Positions 13,644-24,989 of a stretch of DNA of 64,000 bases are shown piece by piece. The DNA lies in assembly GCF_000283155.1 (NCBI RefSeq), contig NW_004454175.1, positions 7,922,071 through 7,986,070 of the forward strand, in the 5' to 3' direction. The notes beneath the pieces were generated by a model. The model was given only the letters and a program-made list of their open reading frames with translations. It did no database searches and was not told where the DNA came from. Within the stretch, counting starts at the first letter, position 1. Each line of letters starts with the position of its first letter. A program made the translations under genes and the position numbers. Source of the stretch: Ceratotherium simum simum. Its lineage: Eukaryota > Chordata > Mammalia > Perissodactyla > Rhinocerotidae.

Positions 13644-13899
13644 CTGTGGTCCCCAAACTGAGCCCAGGTGCCCAGGCACCCCTCGCAGTGAACTCGAAGG
13701 AGCCCGGCAGGATAGTTTCAATCGTCGAGGGAAAGCACAGCGCTGTCTGTCAGACATCACGCCAACTACTATTATTAAGTTAGTACCTGACTAGTCCTTA
13801 ATAAACGGAACTGTTAGGTATTTCTTTTAGCCTAGGGGCGAGGTGAAAACGTTAGTGAGACCTCAGGGAACCACGAACCAAGAAAGTTTGGAAGCACTG
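13644..13899. mobile_element. Candidate non-autonomous hAT-like DNA transposon
   Basis: The block opens with CTGTGGTCCCCAAACT and closes with AAGTTTGGAAGCACTG, imperfect inverted copies of each other resembling the common hAT-type end CAGTGGTTCCCAAACT. It spans about 256 bp and is visibly richer in CpG than its surroundings. Short frames across it (83 and 73 aa) have no transposase features. I did not find a matching 8-bp target duplication at these exact ends, so the true edges may differ by a few bases, or the ends may have mutated. Confidence 0.45.
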
Positions 13900-13950
13900 A
13901 ACAAGGGTTAAGGGACGTCAGAAAGATCACCATTGACAAAGGAGTTAGCC

Positions 13951-13970
13951 AAAAAAAAAAAAAAAAAAAA
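13951..13970 (+). repeat. A20 homopolymer
   Basis: A run of about 20 A follows 'GTTAGCC'. No SINE or processed pseudogene was recognised immediately upstream; the candidate hAT element ends about 50 bp before it. Confidence 0.7.
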
Positions 13971-16890
13971 GAATCCCAAACATTCCACCTTTCTATTTAT
14001 TGCCTACAGACTTCCCCACTCTGTTCTCGGCTATGTAAACACAGGCAGACATCCACGGTCAGGAGCCAGGCTCCAACTTCTCTGCCTGCTATCAGTTTAT
14101 TGCTACTTTATTGGTTATGAACCCTTTCTAAGTATATCTTCGTGTCTATATTTAGTTAAGGACAGGGGTTTGACGTTCCAGAATGTGCTAGAGTGGAAGC
14201 TGTGGAGTTCTCACGTCCTAATTGAGGGCCATCGTGGGGAGTGGCCTTGATACGGAATTCATCTCATCCTAGGTGACCTCTGTCAGCTTTGCAAGCTCGT
14301 TGATGACTGATTAGTCCGTTTAAAAAACAGAAAATAATGCAGATGTTATTGAGGTTTTGTGTTTATAAAATATTCTAAGATGCTCAGATGAAAGGTGTGA
14401 CTCACAGGAAATGCCAAGCGTGAGAGCAACCCTCCCACAGAGTCACAGCTGATCCTTTTCAATGTGATGGAAACTTGATATTTGAAACTCCGTTGATAAG
14501 AATCCTGTTCTCATCAGCTGTGCTTTTTCTCTGAAATTTGTTCCGTTTTTCTTTCCTCTTTACCATATCTTCGAATTGGTTGACATTTATAACCTGCAAG
14601 AGAGTCATTGAACAATTACTTAAAGGAGACCTGCCCAAATATAATTGCTTTTCCACCAGGTAAAGGTAATGTGTGTGTTTAAATGTGCTTATCCCTTCCA
14701 TTTCAGTATTTGTCCATCAAGGAAATAGATATTAGGGAAATGTGTTGTTTAATCTTGCCACTACCCACATAAACAGGTCTATTTTGGCCTGCAACACTCA
14801 CTTATATTTTAGAATGTTTTCTAGGCAGTATATTGTAATTCAAAGAGATTAAAGTAAATCTCTCTACCTAATTCACACAAGCATTTATAATAATATACTT
14901 TCATAACACACCCATGCTCAGGTGACATTCACCCACTAAGCCTTTATTTGAGGGAAATTTGAATTGGAGGGAGAGTCTTATATATCATCTTGTTAATAAA
15001 CAACACTTTTCCTGATGAAAAAAATAAAGCATCCTCACTTCTAGCATGCAGAAATAAATATTATTGAAATGTTGGCATGCTTCAGTCTAGCCTTTTCTCT
15101 ATGCGCATTTTTATGTTATATACATTTTTATTTTGTTTTATTCATCCCATTTTGTGTCACAGTTTCTTTTGATAATTTTGATTACCATTCACTCCAATTA
15201 AGTCAATCATGTAATATTTAACATCCTTCTTTTTGCATGCACAAGCTGTTTAAAAAGGCCAATTTAAGATTATTTTAGATACAAGTACATTGAAATTGTG
15301 AAATACAGATTGAAAATATATTATTTTTGAAATTTCCATCTGAAAGTTACATAATTTTATGTTTATTGACTCACTCTGTAATTAATTCTAAAGCTCATAC
15401 CACCAGCTGTTCATATTGTGAAACCTTAAAATGGACTTTGGGAAAAAAAATTTGATTAGCTGTTTGAGTTAGAATAGGTAGTATTGATGAGCTTTTCCAC
15501 TGGATAACTGTGCTAACTATATCAAGAAAGCTTTTGAAATCTCACTCAATTCGTGAAGCCCTCTGGGTTTCATCCAGGACAGGTAGTAATTTCCCCATTC
15601 TCAACCACTTAAAAATATTATAAGTCCTTCTGACTTATTGAATCATAACATGCCTTTATTCCCTTGTTTATACATAAAATAAATAAATATTAATCAGGTC
15701 AGGGCTAGTTCTAGGTAAAATTCATGAAGTTACATTGTCTTCTGCTCAAGATTGTTTCTGTTTTGAGTCTTCTTTCTTCCCTTCCTGTGCCCACATGATC
15801 AAAATCTGATATTGCCACGTGGAGACTGAGGAATGTGTCTCTCATGCCCCACTCAGCTCCCCTTTCCTGGCAAGGCTTCTGCTTTGGACCTTTACTGACA
15901 TCACTCCTTCCCCCACAATCACCAGCCAGTGGTGGGTCTCCTAATGGCTGAGGGTCTTGTCAGATGACTGCATTGCTAATCTTATTGCATTTTGCTAAAA
16001 TGCAAATCATTGACTAATGCTTCACAGGTCGTGCCTCCCAGATTGTGCTCCCATTTAATCAATGGAAGCCTTTCAAGGCCTTAATCCCTACAAGGGACTG
16101 TTTGGGGTGTAAACTCTGGGCAGTAAGGAAGGTAGTGTTAAGTATTTTGAAGGGTAATGGGGGAAAGAAATCTACATCCATTTGATACTGGGTTTCCAAT
16201 ATGGCTCCTTTGGATCTGATTCTCAGAGGATGACTTTGACATGAGACTCTGTGAGCAAGAGATTTGCTAAGGCAGTACTCCCAGGAAAAGCCAGTAGAGG
16301 CATAAGGGAAGCTAGACAAGGAAGGGAGAGAAGAAGAAGGAGTAGTTTTATGTCAAGTCTCAACCCCAGCTTGATCCTACAGGAAGTTGTGCAGAAGACA
16401 TTACATTTCAGAGTTTGTCTTGTCTTGAGGGGAAGGCACTGGGCTTTCACTCTTCCACACCAGTCAGTCATTGGCCACAGGCTACCCTGTGGGGGACCAA
16501 AGCTCCCCGGCACTTCCAGCTCTATGCAGGTATGCCCAAAGGGGGTCCAGTAACCCAAGGACAGTCCTTTGAAGATTGTGGCTGTGAGCTGTCAAAAGGA
16601 CAATATATAGAAGCTGAGGGACTCATAAGGAAGCATAAGACTCATAAGGAAGATCCAAGAGGATGTGGGTGGAGCACCATCTGTATCCACCATAATGACA
16701 TAAACTTGAGAGGGAGCACAGTGGGTGAACGATGTCTATGCAGCCAAGCCTTGGGCAGTGGAGCCTTCTTCCCAGGGGTAATTTCAACACCAGATCAAGA
16801 TATGGAATAACACAAGCACCCCAGAAGTCTTCCGTGTACCTTCTCCCATTCAATAGAATCTTTGAAAAGGTAACCAGTTCTCTGATTACA
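13971..16890. other. Intergenic sequence without recognised genes
   Basis: AT-rich DNA. The 16200-16640 part is more GC-rich and carries overlapping frames on both strands (up to 131 aa) with no domain signature. Its composition suggests a degraded LTR or other repeat, but I cannot name it. No splice-supported exon was recognised. Confidence 0.4.
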
Positions 16891-16894
16891 GATT

Positions 16895-17345
16895 TCTTGC
16901 TTTTTAGCCATATATAATGAATCATACAGTATGTATTCTTCTATGCCTGGCTTTTTTATTCAACTTATTGTGAGATTCATCCATGTTGTAGCATGTAGTG
17001 GTAGTTCATTAGTTTTCATTGCTCTGGAGTATTCCATTGTATGGCTGTTTCTCAATTTATTTTACTGCTAATAGGCATTTGGGTTGTTTCCAGTTTAGGG
17101 CTATTACGAGTAATGCTGTTATAAGTTTTTTGTAAGTGTATTTTGAGGCCCAAATGTTTGCATTTCTGGGAGGTATGTTGGGCAAATACCTGAGAGTAGA
17201 GTTGATTGCATAGACCATGCATGTATTAAGCTTTCATAGATATTACCATATGCATAGTTTCCCAAAGTGATCGTGCCACTTTAACTCTCACTAGCAGTGT
17301 ATGAGAATTTCAGTTGCTCAACATCCTCAACAGCTTGATCACCTC
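16895..17345 (-). mobile_element. Old L1 ORF2 3' fragment
   Basis: The plus strand shows the typical reverse complement of L1 ORF2 C-terminal DNA: 'GAGATTCATCCATGTTGTAG', 'GGAGTATTCCATTGTATGGC', 'GGGTTGTTTCCAGTTTAGGG', then 'CTCTCACTAGCAGTGTATGA'. Many substitutions and frame breaks show it is old. The same ORF2 region occurs in much fresher form at 59.9-60.6 kb. Confidence 0.8.
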
Positions 17346-18179
17346 AGTCTGGAACTTTTAACCTTTTCAGATGTGTAGGCTGTTTTTTAAATTGTCACTA
17401 AATTGAAAACTCACAATTAAAAATTTTGTAGAAACTTTCCTTGAATCTAGCAACCTCATTTGAGAAATGCTGATATTGGTAAATAACTACTTTTCCCACA
17501 TGTAAAATGAGTGCTAAATATTATTATTTATTTATTCAGCTAATAAATGTGTTTCTTATTTTTAAGTCCTTTGGGTCTGAATCAACAAGATCACTATTTC
17601 CCATTCAAATGGAGTTACCTCCCTAGGAGAGTCACTTGTATGAAGGTTGGGGCTGGAGATGAAGGGAAGCCAAGCCTGAGATAACTTGAACACCTAAATC
17701 CACAGCAGAGAGCGGGGAGGAAGGAGAACACTGATGCCCTTTGTCTGCGGGACGAATTTGGGAGTGAGGCATTCTGAGATGGGAGTTCTGACACAGGATG
17801 CTCCCAGAGTGAGCAGTGAACCAGGTAACATACAACAACCAGCAGGGCTGGGGAGCCCTCAGACTCTAAATAAAAGTTATTTGTGCACCTTACAAATATT
17901 CCCAGCCTGACCCCCTCCCGAACTTCCAAGGCAGTCTTCTATACTCAGAATTTAAAGTCACTTACAGTAAGAGGTATTCTTTTGATCTGATGAAACACAT
18001 TCCAACAATCCTGTTTGACAAAGATGCTCAGCCATAAATATAAAGGGCCGCCCCAAACTACAAACTAATTGAAGAAACTTAACCATGAAAGTGAGTCATT
18101 CAAAATAATCAAAGGATCCGAAAAGTAGCATGAATAGAAAAACACTACCCACATTTAGACACACCCTAATATGATTTCA

Positions 18180-18620
18180 GAATGCCAAACATAAAGATAA
18201 AATCCTACAAGTTTCTCAGGAGGAAAAATTAGATTCCCTTTGAAAGAATTCTCTCTTGATTAAAATCAGTAGCACTGGACACAAGTTGACAACAGAGAAA
18301 TATTATCGGAATTCTGAAAGAAAAAAGTTATTAACCTGGAGTTCTTTACCCAGCCAAACTCACTCATGTGGGAGGGAAAAATAAAGATTTGTGTTTTCAG
18401 ACGTGCAAAGACTTAGAAAGTTTACTACCTATGAATCATTTCTAAAAAAATTACCAAAGAACACAGTTCAGCAAGACAGAGAATGAATCCAAGACAAAGA
18501 AGTGGGATATAGGAATAATGGTGAGCAAATAAACTAGTGAAATGAAATAATCAGACATACTGTAAAGAAAAAAAACCCCTGAAATTAAAATAAAAGATCA
18601 TTTCACCATGTCAGGTGAGT
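18180..18620 (+). mobile_element. Old L1M-like fragment
   Basis: 'CTGGAGTTCTTTACCCAGCC' followed by 'ATAAAGATTTGTGTTTTCAG' and 'CGTGCAAAGACTTAGAAAG' resembles a 3' segment seen in old L1M copies. No coding frame is left. Edges and subfamily are approximate. Confidence 0.45.
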
Positions 18621-18739
18621 AAAGACTGGGGAAAGGGACATGCTAGGCATCTTATTTGTTTGGGGGCAGATGTAGACAATGAATGTTATTCATCTATTAC
18701 ATTAATAATTAGTGTAATTAATGTTTAATAGAGCAGAAA

Positions 18740-18965
18740 ACAATGTATGAACAAAGTCCTGTGAAAGCTCAGAGGATTCTGGGAAGACATTTCAGAGGAG
18801 GGGGCATTTGAACTCAGTCTTAAAGGAAGAAGTGTTTGCCAGGTAGGGAAGGTGAGGTAGAAAGATGTTCTGAGCAAAGTGTCTGCATGAACAAAAGATG
18901 AAGCACTGTGCAGGGCTTGGGTTATTCAAGATAGAACAAGAAGTTCAGTGGTGGCTGTAGGGTGC
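18740..18965 (+). repeat. Ancient interspersed repeat, family not assigned
   Basis: The pattern 'GGGGGCATTTGAACTCAGTC...AAGGAAGAAG...GCATGAACAAAAGATGAAGC...GTTCAGTGGTGGCTG' is a common purine-rich mammalian repeat pattern. Related pieces appear near 11.4-11.6, 29.2-29.5, 30.7-30.85, 49.8-50.3 and 56.5-57.0 kb. I recognise the type but cannot name the family with certainty. Confidence 0.4.
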
Positions 18966-20788
18966 ATGGCTTGAGATGTGTCTGGAAAATAAGTATTTTT
19001 TTTATTTCTTTCTACTCTAAAGGGCCAGGTGATGATCTAAATTGATTTCTTTGTCATACTTTCTTATTTGCACTGGAAAATAAGGCTGAGAACATTGCTA
19101 GAAATTTCTTGTTCTTTCTGCAGTAAGAATAATCTCTTTTCTTTCAAAATCATTATGCATATATTACACAAGTAGTATAATGAGTCATATGTTAATTATA
19201 CTTTTAAAACTAAGTGGTTAGGAAATCATTAAAAAAGCCTTATAAGATTTCAAACTCTCAAGAAACAGAGACTATGGGATGGCACTGATGATGCCCATAA
19301 CAAGTTGCTGTGAAATAAACGTGATCACTAAGCAACTCTGACAAGGCCAGAGTCACTACAGACCAATCTGACCAAGAAAGAGTGGGAAACGCCCTCAGAC
19401 ATTCAGTACAGGTTTCGTATTCTTACTAAGAGGTTTGCTTTTACTGGAAGTGACTCATCCTAATCAGTAAATTATTCTATTTTTTAATGTTCCATTACTT
19501 AAGATTATTTGTGGATATGAATAAGCCTGCGTCGTGCATGGAAACATAGGCAAACACTCAAGAATGGCTATCATGTTCCTCTTTAGAGTCCACTCAGAAC
19601 CAGAAAATTGCTAAATTGCAACAACATGAAGCCAAAAGTTTCGATCATCATATAAAGAACTTATTTTTGTTTAAGTGGAAGTTAGAACAGAGAGAACATA
19701 CACAAAGTACTAAATGTATAAATATCATTTACGTAGTAGATATGGAGGTGAGCAGAAAAAGTAAGATAGAAAGGAGCATTTATCAAGTTTTATAACGATC
19801 ATAAGAAAGGCAAAATGATGACTGTTAAAGTGTCAACTTAAGCTTAACCATTTCTTGAGTTATAAGTCAGAAGAAACGGGATTTTTGGCAAAGTAGATAT
19901 TTCTCTGACACCAAGAGTACAGAAAACAATTGGCTTCCTTCCACAGAGATGTTCAATCAAATATATTTCTTAAAAAAGTAAAAACATACTCAATATGAAT
20001 ATAGTATTCATATAATGTATAGCCCCACTGACATCTATACTGTATGAAACTTTCAAATCACATATGTACGTCATTTAAATTTACATCTTGTTTTCTTAAA
20101 AAAAGATCTTGAGAATCTTTTTACATCAGTTACTATTAGCACCAACTTTCTATTTCTGGGGATTGATAACTAATTTGTGGCTTATGCAGACATTTGTCTC
20201 TGGTCTTTTCTCCCCTGTGTCTTGTCTTTTAAGCCATCTTCTCAGGATTAGCATTTTACCCAAGGCAAGAAGCTTTAGGGGTACGAGATGAAATTTATAT
20301 CAATTATGTCACCTTGGAGTATTTCTAATACAAAGTTTATGTATACATGTATAGAGAGAGTTTTAGGTTAAAAAAAAATCATTAAGTAAGGGAAAAAAAT
20401 TGGAACCAATATCAAGAATTGATTTAAATCATGTGTGTGCTGTTTGTCACTCTTTCCCACAGAAATCCAAGAGATGGTTGTGAATATTAATTAAAATAAT
20501 ATACAGAAGATTATACTCAGCATATTTCTTACTTGATGTATGTCTCAGTGTTATGTAAATTTTAAATTAAATTCCATAGAGTATATTTGAGGGTACAAAT
20601 GAGTTCAGCAGAAGATTCTATTAAAACATTTCACAGAACAACCAAAAATTCAATGAAAAAAATCTTGTCTGCTTTTTTACGTCATCACAGAGCTTGGATT
20701 CTATTCTTATTACAAATTGTAATTGAAAAGGACTGTGGTCATACCTCTTGGGTAAAGATTTGATATCCACTCTGATATGGGATTCTTC
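18966..20788. other. Intergenic sequence, nothing recognised
   Basis: AT-rich DNA with no supported gene, RNA or clear transposon. Confidence 0.4.
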
Positions 20789-20801
20789 TGGAGTTAAGAT
20801 A

Positions 20802-20850
20802 GAATCTTCTGATCCGTAGTCAGGCGCGTTATCCATTGCGCCACTGGCCC
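20802..20850 (-). pseudogene. Tailless tRNA-Arg(ACG) retropseudogene, 3'-truncated
   Basis: Read on the minus strand this is positions 1-49 of tRNA-Arg-ACG: it begins GGGCCAGTGGCGCAATGGAT, has anticodon loop CTACGGA with anticodon ACG, and stops within the variable-loop/T-arm boundary (AGAAGATTC). The T-arm and acceptor 3' half are absent, so it cannot be a working tRNA. One difference from the usual gene, as I recall it, is C for T at position 27, at the anticodon stem base. Four extra bases (20851-20854) precede position 1 like a 5' leader. Perfect 13-bp copies of TGGAGTTAAGATA lie at 20789-20801 and 20855-20867. There is no poly(A), which matches the described class of tailless tRNA retropseudogenes. 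Confidence 0.92.
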
Positions 20851-20867
20851 GCTTTGGAGTTAAGATA

Positions 20868-23005
20868 AACCTGAAACATCTCAATTACAACCTTACATAC
20901 AAAGTGGGCCCTTCCTGGAATTTCCCTGGGGAACTCAGATTTTCTAGTTGTGCCCCAGGGTTGTAAGAAACTATTTGACTGTCCAAGTCTGAGGGGTGAG
21001 AGGGGAGATGGACTGACACACCAGTTCAGGGTTAGAAGAAGCCCTAATCTGAGAACTATAAATCAGAATTCTCAGTGGTTCCCAGGGGTCAGAATTAGGC
21101 TGGTGGCAGCAGCTGGCTGGGATCTACCTGATCTCCCTCTAGCTATACCTGAGTACTCTTTAAGAGGTTACATATATTTTAAAGTAAAGTGCTTCACCAT
21201 CTCAGGAAGGCAGTCTTTTCCTGTCTTCTTCAATTATTTAAAATAGCCTCTCGATAAAGGTAGTACACAAATGCTTTTCCTGATGTCTGTGAAACGAATT
21301 AGAGAGTTTAAGAATCTATCAAAATTTCGATGACTATCAAGATTGTGCCTGACATTAGTCACATGAGGTTACAAGGCACTGACCTCAGGTGACTCACAAA
21401 ACCCTGCTTTGAGAAACCATGAATTGAAAATCTTGGGGGTAGTTGAGGTTGATTGCTCTCTAGCTGGCATTTGATGACATGTTTTAAAGAACTAAACCGG
21501 AGATAGTATATTAGCTGGGGAGTTATTTGTTGCCTATTTTTTTTCTTCAGAATGTTTCTTGCAAATGAGGAGATATCTGAAAAAGTAAGACTGGGCAGGA
21601 CTTTGAGAGAACTTGTACCTTCAGTTCTTCTCTGATTGATGAGAATTACCAGAATATATTTCACACTTTTCCTGATCACATTTTTGTCTTATGTAATACC
21701 GCTTACGCTTTGAACATTTCTTCTGAGTAGAAGACTTGAAGTTCCTTAAAGTTCAAGGAGCTTCATCTTCTGCCCTGTTAATTCTTTCTGTTTTTCTCTT
21801 ACATTCATTCATTCATTTACTCATACTGTTTTAATTACGTAACAATAAAAGTAAGGATATGTTCCATTTGTAGCTTAGACAAAGAATTAACAAAGATAAA
21901 CAAGGAAATAATAGCTGCTTTCAGGGAAATTACAAGAAAAGAAAGATTCTCCTGATTTCTTCCAGTTATGAGTGTAGCTCTTATGCATTATGTTGCATAT
22001 ATCAGCAAGTAGACTGAAAGGCCTGTTGTGTACCTGCAGTCTTTCCTGCAATATTGCTCTCAAAGGCAAATATAAGAGTGTTATGAACATTGTTCTTTTG
22101 CGTTTAATAGGGGAGGTAAATTCCATATGCTTGTGGATATAAGGATCTCATCTAAAGCAGGTTGTCTTTAATTAAAAGATGAAATGTTTTTTGAAATACT
22201 ACTCTATTTTAATGTCTCTGATTTAAGGGAGAGTGTGAAAAAAATCTTTTATGCATGAAAATTGAGACCTTTGAAAGAAAGTACTATTTTAAAAATATAT
22301 TTGTTATTCTGGAAGCTAATTTTTCATTATAAAATTAATACTTGCCCATTGTATAAAATAGAAAAGCATAAAGAGTAAAGATATGACCTATAATCCTACT
22401 ATCCAGAGATAATCCTTAGTAATATCTCAACACAGGTTCTTCCAAATATTTTTCTCACCTCACGCACACACAAATATAAATATGTATATATGTATATTTC
22501 AATATGTGTTTAATGCATGAACATGTGTGTACGTGTGTGTGTATCCGTATAAATGTGTAATGGAATTATACTACACACACTGTTTAATAACCTGCCTTTT
22601 TAAATTTAGGCGTACTTACTAATAGACTGTGAAAAAAAAGTTTTTTAATTATTTGAAAACCATGCCAACAACCAGGGGTGAGATTTTAGAAGTTATTCCA
22701 AATCCAAAACCAATAAAATACCCACATAACATCATTTTATCATCATTGAATATACCACTGTATCATCAAAAATTGATAAAATGTGAAGAATTTTACAAAT
22801 GGATTATTTATTCATTTGTTTATTTTTATTGTTGAGAAATAGAAGCGCAACCCTAGCCTCCTAGAAAGTATACTGGCCTACTCCTCAGGAATCTTGAGTA
22901 GTAATTCCAGCATAGAAAATAGATGTATAATCTGACATAAATTGTCTACACTTTATTCTCCTCAACTTAAAAAAATGATATTTACGTTTCTTTCGACAAA
23001 TTTTC
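20868..23005. other. Intergenic sequence, nothing coding recognised
   Basis: Contains a TG/TA-rich simple-sequence patch at about 22460-22560 (CACGCACACACAAATATAAA, later GTGTGTACGTGTGTGTG). The 22300-22620 part looks like an old interspersed repeat I cannot name. Confidence 0.4.
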
Positions 23006-23800
23006 CCTCTCTCTCCTCTGTCACTTGTGTATTTTCAACCTCTCTCTCCATCAGCTACCTCCTTGCAGCCCAGGACATACTCAAGTCTTGCTCATCTATA
23101 AAACAAACCTAAAAATCTCTACTCCACTCTCACTCTTGGTCCTGTGTATGAAGGAGACTTTCTTTTAATTTCCAAGGGTTTTTTTGAAGAACTAGAGTAA
23201 ATTTTTGTTTTCACTTACCCATCTCCCACTCTCCCCCTCATCCTAGTTACTAAAATTCAACAGATTTTTTTTATTTTTATTTTTTGTTGAGGTTATAATA
23301 GTTTATAACATTGTGAAATTACAGTTGTACATTATTATTTGTCAGTCGCCATATAAATGCACTCCTTCACCCCTTGTGCCCACCCCCTAACCCCCTGCCC
23401 CCTGGTAACCACCAAATTGTTCTCTTTGTCTGTATGTTAGTTTATCTTCCACATATAGGTGAAATCATACAGTGTTTGTCTTTCTCTGTCTGGCTTATTC
23501 CGCTTAACATAATACCTCAAGGTCCATCCATGTTGTTGCAAATTCAACAGATATTTTTTAATAGTGATGATTACAACGTTCCTAAAGAAACTCTCTTCAG
23601 CCTTGATTTCCCTGTTACCATTCTCTACTGGTCTTCCTACCTCTCTGACTAATTTTTGTTTGTTTCCATTCTGTCTTCTCTTTCCTCCCTTAATCTTTGG
23701 GTTTCTCAAAATTCTATGCTTCCTTCTCTTTGCATCCTACATAATTCTTGGATTAATTTATCTACTTCCATGTCTTCAATTGCTTATTTGACAATGACAT
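23006..23800 (+). mobile_element. L2 LINE relic, split by an L1 insertion
   Basis: Pyrimidine-rich plus-strand sequence on both sides of 23253-23552 resembles the RT-coding part of L2: 'CTCTCTTCAGCCTTGATTTC', then 'TCTACTGGTCTTCCTACCTC', then 'TCTGACTAATTTTTG', in the order seen in better copies. Heavily mutated with no open frame. The L1 piece at 23266-23539 lies inside it. Confidence 0.6.
23266..23539 (-). mobile_element. 5'-truncated L1, lineage-type 3' end
   Basis: Plus strand starts T-rich (the poly(A) on minus), then carries an L1 3' UTR with 'CCCCCTGGTAACCACCAAAT' and the last part of ORF2 ('GGTCCATCCATGTTGTTGCA'). Flanking copies of AAATTCAACAGAT at 23253-23265 and 23540-23552 are an exact 13-bp target duplication. 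The 274-bp length shows severe 5' truncation. The sequence resembles the L1 at 59.9 kb, so both likely belong to the same perissodactyl L1 lineage. Confidence 0.88.
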
Positions 23801-23924
23801 ATGTTTATGTGTATATCTTCAAGTGAGACCTTTCTTCTGAGTTATAAACCCATAAAATGGCCAGCTGTAAAAATAATAATAATGACTTTAAAAGTAGCCA
23901 AAAATTACTGAGTTTTGACTCTAT

Positions 23925-24795
23925 AGCCCTGTTCCAAACTTAGTGGTATAAACAACAATCAATTTTTATACTCCCATATTCTGTAGGTCAAGAATTCCAA
24001 CAGGGTAAAGTGAGAATAGCTAGTCTCTGCTCCATGTTGTCTGGGGCCTCAGCCAGAACACACAAACAGCGGGAGGTGACTCACATGGCTGGAGGCTGGA
24101 ATCATCTAGAGGCTTCTTCACTCACGTGTCTCATGAGATGGCTGTGATGACTCAAAAGCTGATCTTCACTGGGGCGGTTGACTGGAGTCAACATGTGCCT
24201 TCTCCATGTAGCTTGGGCTTCCCACTGCATATCAGCTGGATTCTGAAAGAAAGTATCTGAAGAAGGGGCATTTGGAGGGTAGGCAGACAAAGTAGAGCAG
24301 AAGTGCTTTTCTTTGCACTTTGATGGCATAAGCTCTGAAGACTCAAACAGCTGGATAACTTGGATAGGTAGGGACTAGAATACTCTGGAGGCTTCTTAAC
24401 TCACATCTGGCACCTTGGTAAGAATGACTTGAAGGCTAGGCTCAGCTGAGGCTGTTGATCAGAGTCCTTACATGTATCCTCTATGTGGCTTTGGCTTCTT
24501 CACAGTGTGATGGCTGGTTTCTAAGATGAAGCATTCCCAGATGGAGAGTTTAGAGAGTAAGTGTTGTAAGAGAACTAAGCAGAAATAGTATGGCCTTTTA
24601 TGACATAAAATTGGCAGTAATGCAACCTCACTTTCTCTGTACTCTATTGGTTACAGATGAGTCACAGGCCAGACAGATTCAAGGGGAGGGAAATTAGACT
24701 CCACCTCTTGGTGAGGGAGTAGGAAGGGCACATTGCAGAAGAATCTGTGGAATAAGAGAGGTTGCAACCATCTTTGCAAAATACCATCACAATTA
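23925..24795 (-). mobile_element. MLT1-type LTR with internal tandem duplication
   Basis: On the minus strand it opens near 'TGATGGTATTTTGCAAAGAT', has 'CCTTGAATCTGTCTGGCCTG', 'ACCAATAGAGTACAGAGAAA' and 'CCTTTTATG' in complement, and ends with the MLT1 tail near 23940. Length of about 870 bp is far above the usual 350-550 bp. The excess is explained by a diverged direct duplication: 24086-24270 resembles 24375-24535 (shared 'GAGGCTTCTT.ACTCAC', 'GATGACT..AA.GCT' and 'TGGCTT.GGCTTC' elements). Confidence 0.6.
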
Positions 24796-24989
24796 GCCAT
24801 GAATAATGACTCTGAATCCTCATATCAAGCCTATGAAATGGTTAGAATTTTTATTCTTATTTTAAAATTTAATTTTCACTAATTTTAATGATAAAAAAAT
24901 GTAAGGAGCATTTCCACCTAGATGGGTCACTGGCACCAACCCAAATCAAAATAAAATGTAATTGATTTTTTGCTCTATATCTTATCCTC

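Noticed and set aside
16251..16810. Overlapping 100-131 aa frames as a possible gene
   Set aside because: Frames occur on both strands with no domain, no splice support and no start context preference; probably a GC-richer degraded repeat.
20802..20850. Functional tRNA-Arg gene
   Set aside because: The T-arm and 3' acceptor half are absent, so it cannot fold into a tRNA.
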